A DNA stretch of 64,000 nt, taken from contig JAFCDQ010000003.1 of the NCBI GenBank assembly GCA_017609645.1, forward strand, positions 84,846-148,845, read 5' to 3'. The notes under the pieces were generated by a model, which saw nothing but the letters and a program-made list of their open reading frames with translations, made no database searches and had not been told where the DNA came from. The position numbers and the translations under genes are program-made. Source of the stretch: Candidatus Woesearchaeota archaeon. Its GTDB lineage: Archaea; Nanobdellota; Nanobdellia; Woesearchaeales; ARS49. Shown piece after piece: positions 17,756-25,271 of the stretch; position 1 is the stretch's first letter, and the number at the start of each line of letters is the position of its first letter.

Positions 17756-18613
17756 ATGATTGAAACAGAATTTTTACATCAGTTGGACAGGTTTAGTCTG
17801 ATAATTAATAAAAGAGTTACTAGCAATTATTCTGGAGAACGTCGTACTGTAGAGACAGGAAGAGGTTTGATTTTTAAGGATCATCAGATTTATGTTCCGG
17901 GTGAAGATTTTAGGAATATTGATTGGAAAGTTTTTGGTAGGACTGATAAACTTTTCACAAAAAGATATGAAGAAGAGAGAAATTTGACTGTGCATGTTCT
18001 TGTTGATTTTAGTGCTAGTATGAATTTTGGCAGAGGTAAGCAGAAAAAAAGCGAGTTTGCAGCGATGATTGGTTTGGGTTTTGCTTACATGGCTTTGAAG
18101 AATAATGAGCGTTTTGTTTTGTCAACTTTTACTGATAAGCTTGAGTTTTTCAAGCCTAAGCGTGGAAAAAAACAGATTATGAGTATTCTTGAGTTCTTGA
18201 GTGCTAAAAAAGCTAAAGGTGATATGAAGTTGGATGAAGCTTCTGCTTTGTATAAGAAAAAAATATCTAAGCAGAGGAGTTTGATGGTTATTATTAGTGA
18301 TTTTCTTTATTCTATTGACGAGATTAAGAATTGTTTGTATCGTTTTAAGGATAATGATCTTATTTTGCTTCAAGTGCTTGATGTGCTTGAGCGTGATTTA
18401 AAGATTGAGGGTGATTTAAGACTGCAGGATTTAGAAAGTAAAGCGCACATGAGAACTTTTATCAGTCCTTATTTGAAAAAGCATTACACTCAGATGTTAG
18501 ATGCGCATATTAAGAAGATTCATTTAGAATGTGAGGCTGTTGGTGCTGAGTTTTATTCTGCAAATACTGGCCAGAAGATTTTTGATGTTTTCTATGATGT
18601 TTTAGGTGGATAA
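17756..18613 (+). CDS. DUF58 family protein (VWA-like)
   Basis: The hallmark motif VPGEDFRNIDWKVFGR (47-62) is followed by an integrin-like domain with MIDAS DFSAS (84-88). DUF58 proteins usually accompany MoxR ATPases, as here. At 285 residues it has typical length and no membrane segment, so it is probably cytoplasmic. It follows moxR after 10 nt with no clear promoter of its own. Confidence 0.9.
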   Translation: MIETEFLHQLDRFSLIINKRVTSNYSGERRTVETGRGLIFKDHQIYVPGEDFRNIDWKVFGRTDKLFTKRYEEERNLTVHVLVDFSASMNFGRGKQKKSEFAAMIGLGFAYMALKNNERFVLSTFTDKLEFFKPKRGKKQIMSILEFLSAKKAKGDMKLDEASALYKKKISKQRSLMVIISDFLYSIDEIKNCLYRFKDNDLILLQVLDVLERDLKIEGDLRLQDLESKAHMRTFISPYLKKHYTQMLDAHIKKIHLECEAVGAEFYSANTGQKIFDVFYDVLGG

Positions 18614-18618
18614 TAACA

Positions 18619-19533
18619 TTATGAACCTTCGTGAGGGAATTGTCCTTTTGCAACTAAATTTAAAGATGGAACGTGTGCAGGCGTCCTAAAGACGAAATTT
18701 ATGGCTTCTCCTATTGTTGTCGGTGCTGCTAGTCTTATTCCTTTATTTCTCCAATCACCTTGGTATTCATCACTAGCATCTTTAACCGCTTCTTGAACTG
18801 CTTCACCATCATACATTCCAGTATCTAACGCACCAGGACGAACTGTTGTAATAAAAATATTATCTTTATATAATCCAAGCATGGCCGCATTTGCATATCT
18901 GTCTATAGCTCCTTTAGCTGCACAGTGGGCTGTTCCATAAGAATATCCGCGTATTGCGCTCATCGATGTAATTAATGCTATTCTTGTTTCCTCTTGTTTT
19001 CTAAATATTGGTAAGAGTTCTTTCATCATTAAATGTGTAGCTCTTAATACAATTTGAGATTCTTTTTCAATTAACTCAAGAGGAATTTCTTCAATTGGTA
19101 AGTAAGGATTATCATTTTTTAACTTATAGCTTCCGGCACCTAAACCAACTGATTGAACCCAATAAATAGGTTTGTCTCTTGGTAAATTATCTACAAAACT
19201 TTTTACTTCATTTTCATTCAACAAATCTAAAGCCGAATACTCAATTAAATCATCATCAAAAAAAGTCCCTAATCCTTTTTTAATATTATTTAACTTATCT
19301 GCAGATGTCGAGACCATATGAACATTTGCGCCATTCAATGCCAGAACGCCTGCTACTGCTGAGCCAATATTTAATTTCATTTTTTGTCCATGTATATCAA
19401 TTGAATCATGACTTGGTTCGCCTGTTGTAATATCATAAAAAGTTTGAGATAAAGGTTTATAGCCGCATCCAGTTATAACTATTCTTTTATCTTTCAATCC
19501 TTCAGATTTTACCATTTGTTCTAATCTATTCAT
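18619..19533 (-). CDS. SDR-like protein lacking the catalytic Tyr
   Basis: Rossmann-fold short-chain dehydrogenase/reductase relative. The N-terminal TGCG turn is separated by an insertion of about 30 residues from the helix start KLNIGSAVAGVLALNGANV. The Ser of the catalytic set is in ITSMSAIRG. At the YxxxK position the sequence reads HCAAK, so Tyr is replaced by His while Lys is kept. At 304 residues it is longer than a classical SDR. Reductase chemistry is therefore doubtful; it may bind a dinucleotide without standard catalysis. It is convergent with the DUF58 gene. Confidence 0.85.
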   Translation of the reverse strand: MNRLEQMVKSEGLKDKRIVITGCGYKPLSQTFYDITTGEPSHDSIDIHGQKMKLNIGSAVAGVLALNGANVHMVSTSADKLNNIKKGLGTFFDDDLIEYSALDLLNENEVKSFVDNLPRDKPIYWVQSVGLGAGSYKLKNDNPYLPIEEIPLELIEKESQIVLRATHLMMKELLPIFRKQEETRIALITSMSAIRGYSYGTAHCAAKGAIDRYANAAMLGLYKDNIFITTVRPGALDTGMYDGEAVQEAVKDASDEYQGDWRNKGIRLAAPTTIGEAINFVFRTPAHVPSLNLVAKGQFPHEGS

Positions 19534-19588
19534 GTTTAACTACTAAGAAATAGTTTTATTAATTATTATAAATAATTATACCCGACAA

Positions 19589-20254
19589 TTATCGGTATTT
19601 TAAGAAATAGTCAATAAGTTTATTCTCTGCTTTTCTTAAATTCTCTTGAAAAGTGGAATACGCTTTTTTTATATTTTTTGCTAATTGTGGAATAGTTAGT
19701 TTTCTTGGATAATTGTAATATCCTTTTTTATATGCTAGTTTTATTGCTTCAAATTGTTTTTCAGTAAGAGCTGGCGTAATCTCTAAACTACTAATACTTT
19801 TCAATTTTTCTTTTTTAATAGAAAATAATTTGCCATGATAATGTTTTTTTGCTGCAGTAATCATTTTGTTTAATTCTTTTCTGTCTAAACAGGCAACTTC
19901 CCAATATTCCCATCCATCAGTTGATAAATGAACTGGTTTTGTTCTTATATATTGAGGATTGTAAAAAATTTTAATCTCTCTTTCTAACTCTCTTGATAAA
20001 GGATGTTGTGCATGAATTAGGATATAATCATGATATCTTTCAATATTTTTAATTCTAGAATCTTTTTTTAATCCAGCAATAAATTGTTTTTTGTTTTCTT
20101 CAGAGCCAGAAATAACGCCGCCTGCGAGAAGATTTATTTTTTTGTTTTTAGTAAATTGTGTATAGGGGGCTGCAAAAAAATCTATTTTGTATTTTTTACA
20201 TAAGGAGGTATAAATGTCAGTATCATCCCTTAATTTAAATTTTGCAACCCACAT
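19589..20254 (-). CDS. HTH_10 (Bat-type) transcriptional regulator
   Basis: The C-terminal 60 residues match the archaeal bacterio-opsin-activator-type HTH: LTEKQFEAIKLAYKKGYYNY, then KLTIPQLAKNIKKAYST with recognition helix and linker. The N-terminal 150 residues form an alpha/beta domain without a clear ligand family. TATA-like sequences (ATCGGTTATTATATATAAA) lie just before its ATG. The target may include the adjacent SDR gene, by proximity only. Confidence 0.8.
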   Translation of the reverse strand: MWVAKFKLRDDTDIYTSLCKKYKIDFFAAPYTQFTKNKKINLLAGGVISGSEENKKQFIAGLKKDSRIKNIERYHDYILIHAQHPLSRELEREIKIFYNPQYIRTKPVHLSTDGWEYWEVACLDRKELNKMITAAKKHYHGKLFSIKKEKLKSISSLEITPALTEKQFEAIKLAYKKGYYNYPRKLTIPQLAKNIKKAYSTFQENLRKAENKLIDYFLKYR

Positions 20255-20287
20255 AAACCGATTATTATCGGTTATTATATATAAATT

Positions 20288-21424
20288 TTACTGATTGCAT
20301 TCTTTAACCTGCCCTACTAAATAAATACTTCCTGTGATTAATATTAAATCTCCTTCTTTTGCAATATTCTTGGCAAATTTTAATGCAGTTGCTGGATCTT
20401 CAATTACTGCACATTTGCCGTCATACGTTAATTTTGCAGGATCTAATGCTTTATCAATACGAGGTTTTGTTAATATTAGAAAGTCTGGTTTTGGCAGGAG
20501 TTTTATCATTTTTTTGTATTCTTTTCTTTCCATAACCCCGAAGATGATTATTAATCTGTTGTATTTCAAATCCTTGACAAAGTTTGTTATCTCAGAAATT
20601 GCTGCAGGATTATGTGCACAGTCAACTAATATATTTCCATTAATATATTCTAATCTGCCTTGCCATTTAACATTTTTAATTCCTTCTTTGATAATTTCTT
20701 CATTAATTCCAAGTTCTTTTGCTGTAGAATAAGCAATTCCTGCATTTCTTTTTTGAAATTCTCCTTTTAATCCAACTTCACCATTATATTTATCAGTAAG
20801 AATTAATTTTTCTCCTGCTTTTTCTTTGATAAATTCCAGCGCAGCATTTTCTCTATTTGTTACAACCTTTGAGTTTTCTTTTATTATTCCGCATTTCTCT
20901 GAAGCAATTTCTTTAATACTCTCACCTAATACTTGCGTATGTTCAAGAGAAATATCAGTAAAGACGGCTATTTCTGCATCACAAACATTTGTTGCGTCAA
21001 ATCTGCCGCCTAAACCAACTTCAAGAATAAGATAATCTACTTGTTGTTCATAAAAATAAAGCAAAGCCATTGTTGTTGTGAATTCAAAGAATGATAAATG
21101 TACATTTAATGATTTTACTTTATCAATCAACCTTAATACTTCCTCGTCTTTTATCTCTGCTCCATTTACCTGCATTCTTTCATTATATCTTACTAAGTGA
21201 GGACTTGTATACAAGCCAGTTTTAAAACCAGCTTTTTTCAAAATTTCCATAAGCATGGCTCCAACACTTCCTTTTCCGTTTGTGCCTGTAATATGAATCA
21301 CTCTAAGTTTTTTATGAAAATCTCCTAATTTAGAAAGCGCTTGTTTTATTGGATCTAGTTTTGGCTTTGTTTTAAAGTCAAATTGTTTCAGCGTATACAA
21401 ATAATTTAATTCATCTTTTAACAT
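20288..21424 (-). CDS. folC: folylpolyglutamate/dihydrofolate synthase (Mur-ligase family)
   Basis: ATP-dependent ligase that adds glutamate to folate-type coenzymes. The P-loop GTNGKGS is at residues 47-53, followed by the diagnostic LYTSPHLVRYNERMQVNG, the central FTDISLEHTQVLG, and DCAHNPAA in the C-terminal domain. At 378 residues it is slightly short but complete. It implies folate- or pterin-type cofactors. No other folate gene is adjacent. Confidence 0.92.
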   Translation of the reverse strand: MLKDELNYLYTLKQFDFKTKPKLDPIKQALSKLGDFHKKLRVIHITGTNGKGSVGAMLMEILKKAGFKTGLYTSPHLVRYNERMQVNGAEIKDEEVLRLIDKVKSLNVHLSFFEFTTTMALLYFYEQQVDYLILEVGLGGRFDATNVCDAEIAVFTDISLEHTQVLGESIKEIASEKCGIIKENSKVVTNRENAALEFIKEKAGEKLILTDKYNGEVGLKGEFQKRNAGIAYSTAKELGINEEIIKEGIKNVKWQGRLEYINGNILVDCAHNPAAISEITNFVKDLKYNRLIIIFGVMERKEYKKMIKLLPKPDFLILTKPRIDKALDPAKLTYDGKCAVIEDPATALKFAKNIAKEGDLILITGSIYLVGQVKECNQ

Positions 21425-21552
21425 TATTAATCTCCAAGCGTAAGTGATGATCTATGTCCGCAGGACTAATTAAGAGTTTTTAAAGTTAATGTTATTTTAC
21501 TCTTATGCACTGGTAACTACATTATTTATTATAATCCTGCTTTACACTCAGT

Positions 21553-22095
21553 ATGGGGATTAAAATAGCTATTATGGGTACTCATAGCACTGGCAAGACT
21601 ACTTTTACTCAGCAATTAGCAGAATATCTTAAATTTAAAGGTAAGAAAGTTGAAGCTATTACAGAGATTGCTAGAAAATGCCCTTTTCCTATACATGAGA
21701 ATACTACTTTAAAAGCTCAGGATTGGATTATCAAGACTCAAATTGATGAAGAAAATAAAAAATCTAATTATGATTTTCTTGTTTGTGATAGAAGTGTTTT
21801 TGATGATTATGCTTATCTTTATTATGCGTTAAAGGCAGATCATAAGGAGATTTATTCTGATGTTTTAGATCATATGAAAACTTATGATGTTCTTTTTTTG
21901 ACTAAAAGCAAAGAAGATTCAAAAGCAGAAGATGACGGCTTTCGCTCAACAAGCGATGAATTCCGGATTGAGATTGAGAGGATTATTTATAATAAGCTTG
22001 AAGTAATGAAGCCTTTTTTTGACATGAGTAATATCAAAATTATTAAGGTAGATTCTTTTGAGGATATTAAGAAGTTTGTTGACGAGAATTATTAG
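21553..22095 (+). CDS. P-loop nucleoside/nucleotide kinase-like protein
   Basis: A 180-residue NadR/AAA_28-type P-loop protein. Walker A GTHSTGKT is at residues 9-16, a conserved TEIARKCPFP follows, and the DxxR-type motif VCDRSVFDDYAY matches NadR-like kinases. The substrate cannot be decided. The 128-nt gap to divergent folC holds TATA-like runs but no gene. It is convergent with the GNAT gene (4-nt overlap). Confidence 0.8.
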   Translation: MGIKIAIMGTHSTGKTTFTQQLAEYLKFKGKKVEAITEIARKCPFPIHENTTLKAQDWIIKTQIDEENKKSNYDFLVCDRSVFDDYAYLYYALKADHKEIYSDVLDHMKTYDVLFLTKSKEDSKAEDDGFRSTSDEFRIEIERIIYNKLEVMKPFFDMSNIKIIKVDSFEDIKKFVDENY

Positions 22096-22586
22096 ATTTT
22101 TCTTCTCATTTCTATATGATAATCATCAAATCCCCAATATTTGTAAATGTCACGTGCTTTTTCATTTCCTGAGTAAACAGATATTGACATATTTTTTATT
22201 CCTTTTTCTTTAAACCATTTTAGAGCTATTTCTTTGAATTTTGAGCTTATTTTCAGTCCTCTAAACTGTTTTTTGACAAATAAATCATTAAAACAGCCTG
22301 TTTTTTCTATTTTAAATATTGGAATAGTGTTTTTTATTTCAAGAAAAGAATATCCTGCAGGCTTACCGTCAACATAAGCGATATTCAAAAGGTAATTCTT
22401 TGATCTAATACATTTTTTGATATATGTCTTAAAGATTTCTTCTGCATTTTTCTTTTTCTCAAAAAAGGGTTTGAGATTTTTTATTTTTTCCGGATTCATA
22501 TCTGTAGCCAGATAAGTCATGAATTCTTTCCATAATTTGACAATCAAGTCAACATCTTTTAATTTTGCTTTTTTTATTTCTATCAT
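22092..22586 (-). CDS. GNAT family N-acetyltransferase
   Basis: A 164-residue acyl-CoA transferase fold. The acetyl-CoA loop is FVKKQFRGLKISSKF (usual Q/RxxGxG/A), preceded by the strand CFNDLFV and followed by MSISVYSGNEKARDIYKYWGF, a typical motif B end. The acceptor is unknown. It overlaps the upstream membrane gene by 4 nt, so the two are probably co-translated. Confidence 0.88.
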   Translation of the reverse strand: MIEIKKAKLKDVDLIVKLWKEFMTYLATDMNPEKIKNLKPFFEKKKNAEEIFKTYIKKCIRSKNYLLNIAYVDGKPAGYSFLEIKNTIPIFKIEKTGCFNDLFVKKQFRGLKISSKFKEIALKWFKEKGIKNMSISVYSGNEKARDIYKYWGFDDYHIEMRRKI

Positions 22587-23092
22587 TTTTTATTTTCTTG
22601 TTCTATAATTTTGCAAATAAAGTCAATAAGCATGCTTGTATAAAACAATATTATAAAAATTATTACAAAAGGATTATCTGCAAATCTTAAAACATGATGC
22701 AAAACAGGGTAAATAAGATAATAAAATATAATTGATAATATAATCCAATATATTGAATTTCTCAAACAGATTATTCCTTTATAATTAAATTTATTTTTTG
22801 AATAATCCCATAACTTCAAACGATAATGTAATAAAAAAATAAAACCACCTATTGCTTCCACCGATGTTGTAGCTAGAGCAAATAATATTATTTTGAATAT
22901 GAAAGATATATTGAGTGAAGAAATAAAATATATTGCTAAAAGGCCAAATCCATAACTAGATATATATGGGCCTCGTAAAAATCCATGATTAATAAGTATA
23001 ATTTTCTTTTTCAAATAACTTTTTCTGATTACTTCTAGTATATAGCCAGCTATGCTTCCTAAAGCAAAAAGCAATAATAATTTGAGTAACAT
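22583..23092 (-). CDS. CmpB-like (PF06541-type) integral membrane protein
   Basis: About five membrane helices. The family pattern is recognisable: E-rich first helix, then NHGFLRGPYISSYGFG, then VEAIGGFIFLLHYRLKLWDY with NKFNYKGIICLRNSIYW. The family is annotated as putative ABC-transporter type IV, but its function is not established. It is coupled by overlap to the GNAT gene. Codon use is very AT-rich, like its surroundings. Confidence 0.85.
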   Translation of the reverse strand: MLLKLLLLFALGSIAGYILEVIRKSYLKKKIILINHGFLRGPYISSYGFGLLAIYFISSLNISFIFKIILFALATTSVEAIGGFIFLLHYRLKLWDYSKNKFNYKGIICLRNSIYWIILSIIFYYLIYPVLHHVLRFADNPFVIIFIILFYTSMLIDFICKIIEQENKK

Positions 23093-23181
23093 CTAATTTA
23101 TTATTGAAAGTTAATATTTAAATTGATGTCACTACTCCTGAAAAGAAATATTTATATAGCGAAGCTTAAGTTTGAAGGAAT

Positions 23182-24345
23182 ATGAAGCCTTTTGAAACTC
23201 TTGATGTAGAAGAAGATAAGATTAGAAAAATTCGAAAAACATTGCTAAATATTTGCAAAGAGAAGAATTTGAAGCCTTTAGATCTTACTCAAGGAAATCC
23301 TGTTGGTAAAATAAATGCTGAGTATGGCTGGAATTCTATAGAATTAATTGAAGCAGAAATAGAAGGACATTCTAATAGTAATGCATATTGTTCTTCTGTT
23401 GGTCATCCTGCTTATTTAGAAGCAGTTGCTGAGCTTGAAAAAAAAGTTAATCAGCTTGATTTCACTTCAGAGCATATTCTTGCAGTTCCAGGAGCTGCTG
23501 TTGGTGTTTCTACTCTTTTATATGGTTTAAGTAAAGAACCAGAACAAGGTGAAGTTATTATTTTAGCCCCTTTTTTCCCGCCTTATACTAAATATATAAA
23601 TCATAATAAGTTGACTCCAAAAATAATTGATTTTGCTAATGAACCTGTTGCTATAGATATGATTGGAAGTGCAATTAATGATGATACTAGAGCAATTATA
23701 ATAAATTCTCCTAATAATCCTTCTGGTCAAATCTATAGCAAAAGATTCTTAAGAAAATTAGGCGAAATTCTTGACGATAACGAACATGTTTTAGCTATTT
23801 CAGACGAGCCATATAGAAATGTTGTTTTGCCTCATGAAGAATGGAATTCTGTCATAAAAAATCTTGATTATCAAAATGCTGCTGTTGTTTATTCTTTTTC
23901 AAAAGAAGGAAGGATTGCAGGCAGTAGAATTGGTTATATTGCTTTGCATCCTGACTTTCCAGAGCATAAAAAAGTTATCAGTGCATTAGCTAATTCTCTG
24001 CCAGAGAGAGGTATTGTTCAAGCTCATACAAGAGAGCAGTTTGCTTTGTCTAAATGTGAATTGCCTCTTGATGTTGATTGGTCAAATATGCTTAATCTTA
24101 TGATGAGTTATATGGAGGATTTAATAACAAATGGTCATGCAATTCTTCCTGCTAGAGGAGGCATGTTTGTTTGCATGAGCAGTAAAAAGTATGATGGAAC
24201 TGAGTTACATGAGAAATTGTTAGAACAAGGTGTTGGGACTGTTCCTGGAATTGCATTTGGTATTGAAAATTATGTCAGGCTGGCTATTTGCAGTCCTGAT
24301 GCTAAGTATAAAGATGAGTTCTTAGAAAGATTAGATAAGATTTAA
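23182..24345 (+). CDS. class I/II aminotransferase (PLP)
   Basis: Fold-type I aminotransferase of 387 residues. INSPNNPSGQIYSKRF carries the conserved Asn, SDEPYRNVV the Asp/Tyr pair that contacts PLP, and YSFSKEGRIAGSRIGY the Schiff-base Lys and phosphate-binding Arg. The C-terminal substrate Arg is probably in YVRLAIC. It is most like aspartate/aromatic or alanine aminotransferases; specificity is open. An ATTTATATAGC promoter lies about 28 nt upstream. Confidence 0.93.
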   Translation: MKPFETLDVEEDKIRKIRKTLLNICKEKNLKPLDLTQGNPVGKINAEYGWNSIELIEAEIEGHSNSNAYCSSVGHPAYLEAVAELEKKVNQLDFTSEHILAVPGAAVGVSTLLYGLSKEPEQGEVIILAPFFPPYTKYINHNKLTPKIIDFANEPVAIDMIGSAINDDTRAIIINSPNNPSGQIYSKRFLRKLGEILDDNEHVLAISDEPYRNVVLPHEEWNSVIKNLDYQNAAVVYSFSKEGRIAGSRIGYIALHPDFPEHKKVISALANSLPERGIVQAHTREQFALSKCELPLDVDWSNMLNLMMSYMEDLITNGHAILPARGGMFVCMSSKKYDGTELHEKLLEQGVGTVPGIAFGIENYVRLAICSPDAKYKDEFLERLDKI

Positions 24346-24349
24346 GATA

Positions 24350-24440
24350 CGGGCCTACAGGGATTCGAACCCCGATCAACCGGTTTCTTACAGCCTAAGG
24401 CTGCCGAAGCCGGGCGCACTATCCGTTATGCTATAGGCCC
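24350..24440 (-). tRNA. tRNA-Arg (TCG) with an intron at position 37/38
   Basis: The acceptor GGGCCTA pairs with TAGGCCC and G73 follows without CCA. The D-stem is GCAT/GTGC, the anticodon loop reads CTTCGG|A (anticodon TCG), the stem is CCGG/CCGG plus a C-T mismatch at 27-43, and the T-loop is TTCGAAT. A 19-nt insertion at 24385-24403 follows position 37, the canonical archaeal intron site, and contains a CAGCC-TTA-GGCTG hairpin. After removal the tRNA is 72 nt. Exact splice sites are inferred. Confidence 0.85.
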
Positions 24441-24452
24441 GAGTGCTAACGA

Positions 24453-24501
24453 GGGGCTATGGCGACCACTAAACTTTGTTTAGGGCGTATGCTATAGGCC
24501 C
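24453..24501 (-). ncRNA. 49-nt hairpin element sharing the tRNA-Arg 5' end
   Basis: Upstream of tRNA-Arg on its strand, GGGCCTATAGCATA repeats exactly the first 14 nt of the tRNA (24427-24440). What follows is not tRNA. It folds as one long imperfect hairpin: GGG/CCC, CTAT/ATAG and GC/GC separated by single mismatches, then CC/GG and CTAAAC-AAA-GTTTAG. It may be a decayed tRNA copy or a small structured RNA. The rest of the gap 24441-24567 holds no gene. Confidence 0.4.
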
Positions 24502-24567
24502 AGGTGTTAATTAGAAATATACTGCATTCTTTAAAAAACTAACCAGAAAAATAAGAAAAAATAAAAA

Positions 24568-24993
24568 TCAAACAGTAGGTTCTGGAGTTTGTTCTTTTGG
24601 TTCTTCAGTAGGTTCTGGAGTTTGTTCTCGTGGTTCTTCAGTAGGTTCTGGAGTTTGTTCTCGTGGTTCTTCTTTTCGTTTTTGATTAAAAGCAGATTGT
24701 GGTTCTACGCCTTCTAGTCTTCCTAATTTTATTTCTATTGTGCTTACTCTTACTTGCTTTCCTTCTTTGTTTGTGAACTCTTCACTATCTATCCTTATTT
24801 CTCCGACTCCGACAGTTCCTTGAAGAAATCTTTTTGCAGCAACTTGAGCAACATCTACAGCACGACAAATAAACTTGCCTCTTGCCATTACTCTTACTTC
24901 GTTTGCTCCTTGTGTGGTGAACTGCATAACTACAGCAGTTACATAGTTCATGAATGGCTTATTGCCAATAAAAACACAGTTGTCCTCTGGCAT
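24568..24993 (-). CDS. albA: Alba chromatin protein with acidic repeat tail
   Basis: The N-terminal 90 residues match Alba, the archaeal DNA/RNA-binding chromatin protein: VFIGNKPFMNYVTAVVMQF, ANEVRVMARGKFICRAVDVA and a beta-hairpin IDSEEFTNKEGKQ. Unlike typical Alba (about 90-100 residues), it carries a disordered tail of three 11-residue EEPREQTPEPT-type repeats, encoded by a 33-bp tandem repeat. It lies 14 nt downstream of rps17e and is probably co-transcribed with it. Confidence 0.93.
   Translation of the reverse strand: MPEDNCVFIGNKPFMNYVTAVVMQFTTQGANEVRVMARGKFICRAVDVAQVAAKRFLQGTVGVGEIRIDSEEFTNKEGKQVRVSTIEIKLGRLEGVEPQSAFNQKRKEEPREQTPEPTEEPREQTPEPTEEPKEQTPEPTV
24573..24671 (-). repeat. 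three 33-bp tandem repeats in the alba tail
   Basis: Units start with CAGTAGGTTCTGG at 24573, 24606 and 24639, at exact 33-bp spacing and near identity; CG and TT differ in one place. They encode the Pro/Glu/Thr repeats of the Alba tail and keep the frame. Confidence 0.95.
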
Positions 24994-25007
24994 TTTTCGT
25001 AACCCCC

Positions 25008-25196
25008 TTATTCACTTTTTTTCTTTAGTTTTGTAACATACCCTGCTACAACGTTTCTTATTTTCTTGCTAGGCTCTGTTAGCAACTGTTTTACTAATGG
25101 TTTATTTTCTTCAAAAGTTTCTTTTAATTGATCCTTATGCGTATTCATAAGTTCTTTGCCTAATCTCTTGATAAACTGTGTTTTAATCCTACCCAT
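25008..25196 (-). CDS. rps17e: 30S ribosomal protein S17e
   Basis: The 62-residue protein MGRIKTQFIKRLGKEL... matches archaeal/eukaryotic S17e, including FEENKPLVKQLLTEPSKKIR and NVVAGYVTKLKK. The longer frame reading through the promoter is not used: ATG at 25196 lies about 25 nt below GGTTTATAAAGG, as for a leaderless mRNA, and the family starts at MGRIK. The alba gene follows after 14 nt. Confidence 0.96.
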   Translation of the reverse strand: MGRIKTQFIKRLGKELMNTHKDQLKETFEENKPLVKQLLTEPSKKIRNVVAGYVTKLKKKSE

Positions 25197-25216
25197 TAGT
25201 CCCTGTGAAATCGAAG

Positions 25217-25246
25217 CCTTTATAAACCTTCCTCCTTTTTTTATAA
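25217..25246. promoter_or_regulatory. back-to-back TATA boxes (rps17e and the divergent gene)
   Basis: GGTTTATAAAGG on the minus strand (25217-25228) sits about 25 nt before the S17e ATG. TTTTTATAAT on the plus strand (25237-25246) sits about 26-30 nt before the ATG of the membrane protein at 25272. This 75-nt region is a compact bidirectional promoter. Confidence 0.65.
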
Positions 25247-25271
25247 TCCCTACACAGGAGTAGTTATACAA

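Noticed and set aside
21440..21475. GTGATGA resembling a C/D-box sRNA box C in the folC upstream gap
   Set aside because: No CTGA box D or C'/D' pair at suitable spacing was found on either strand.
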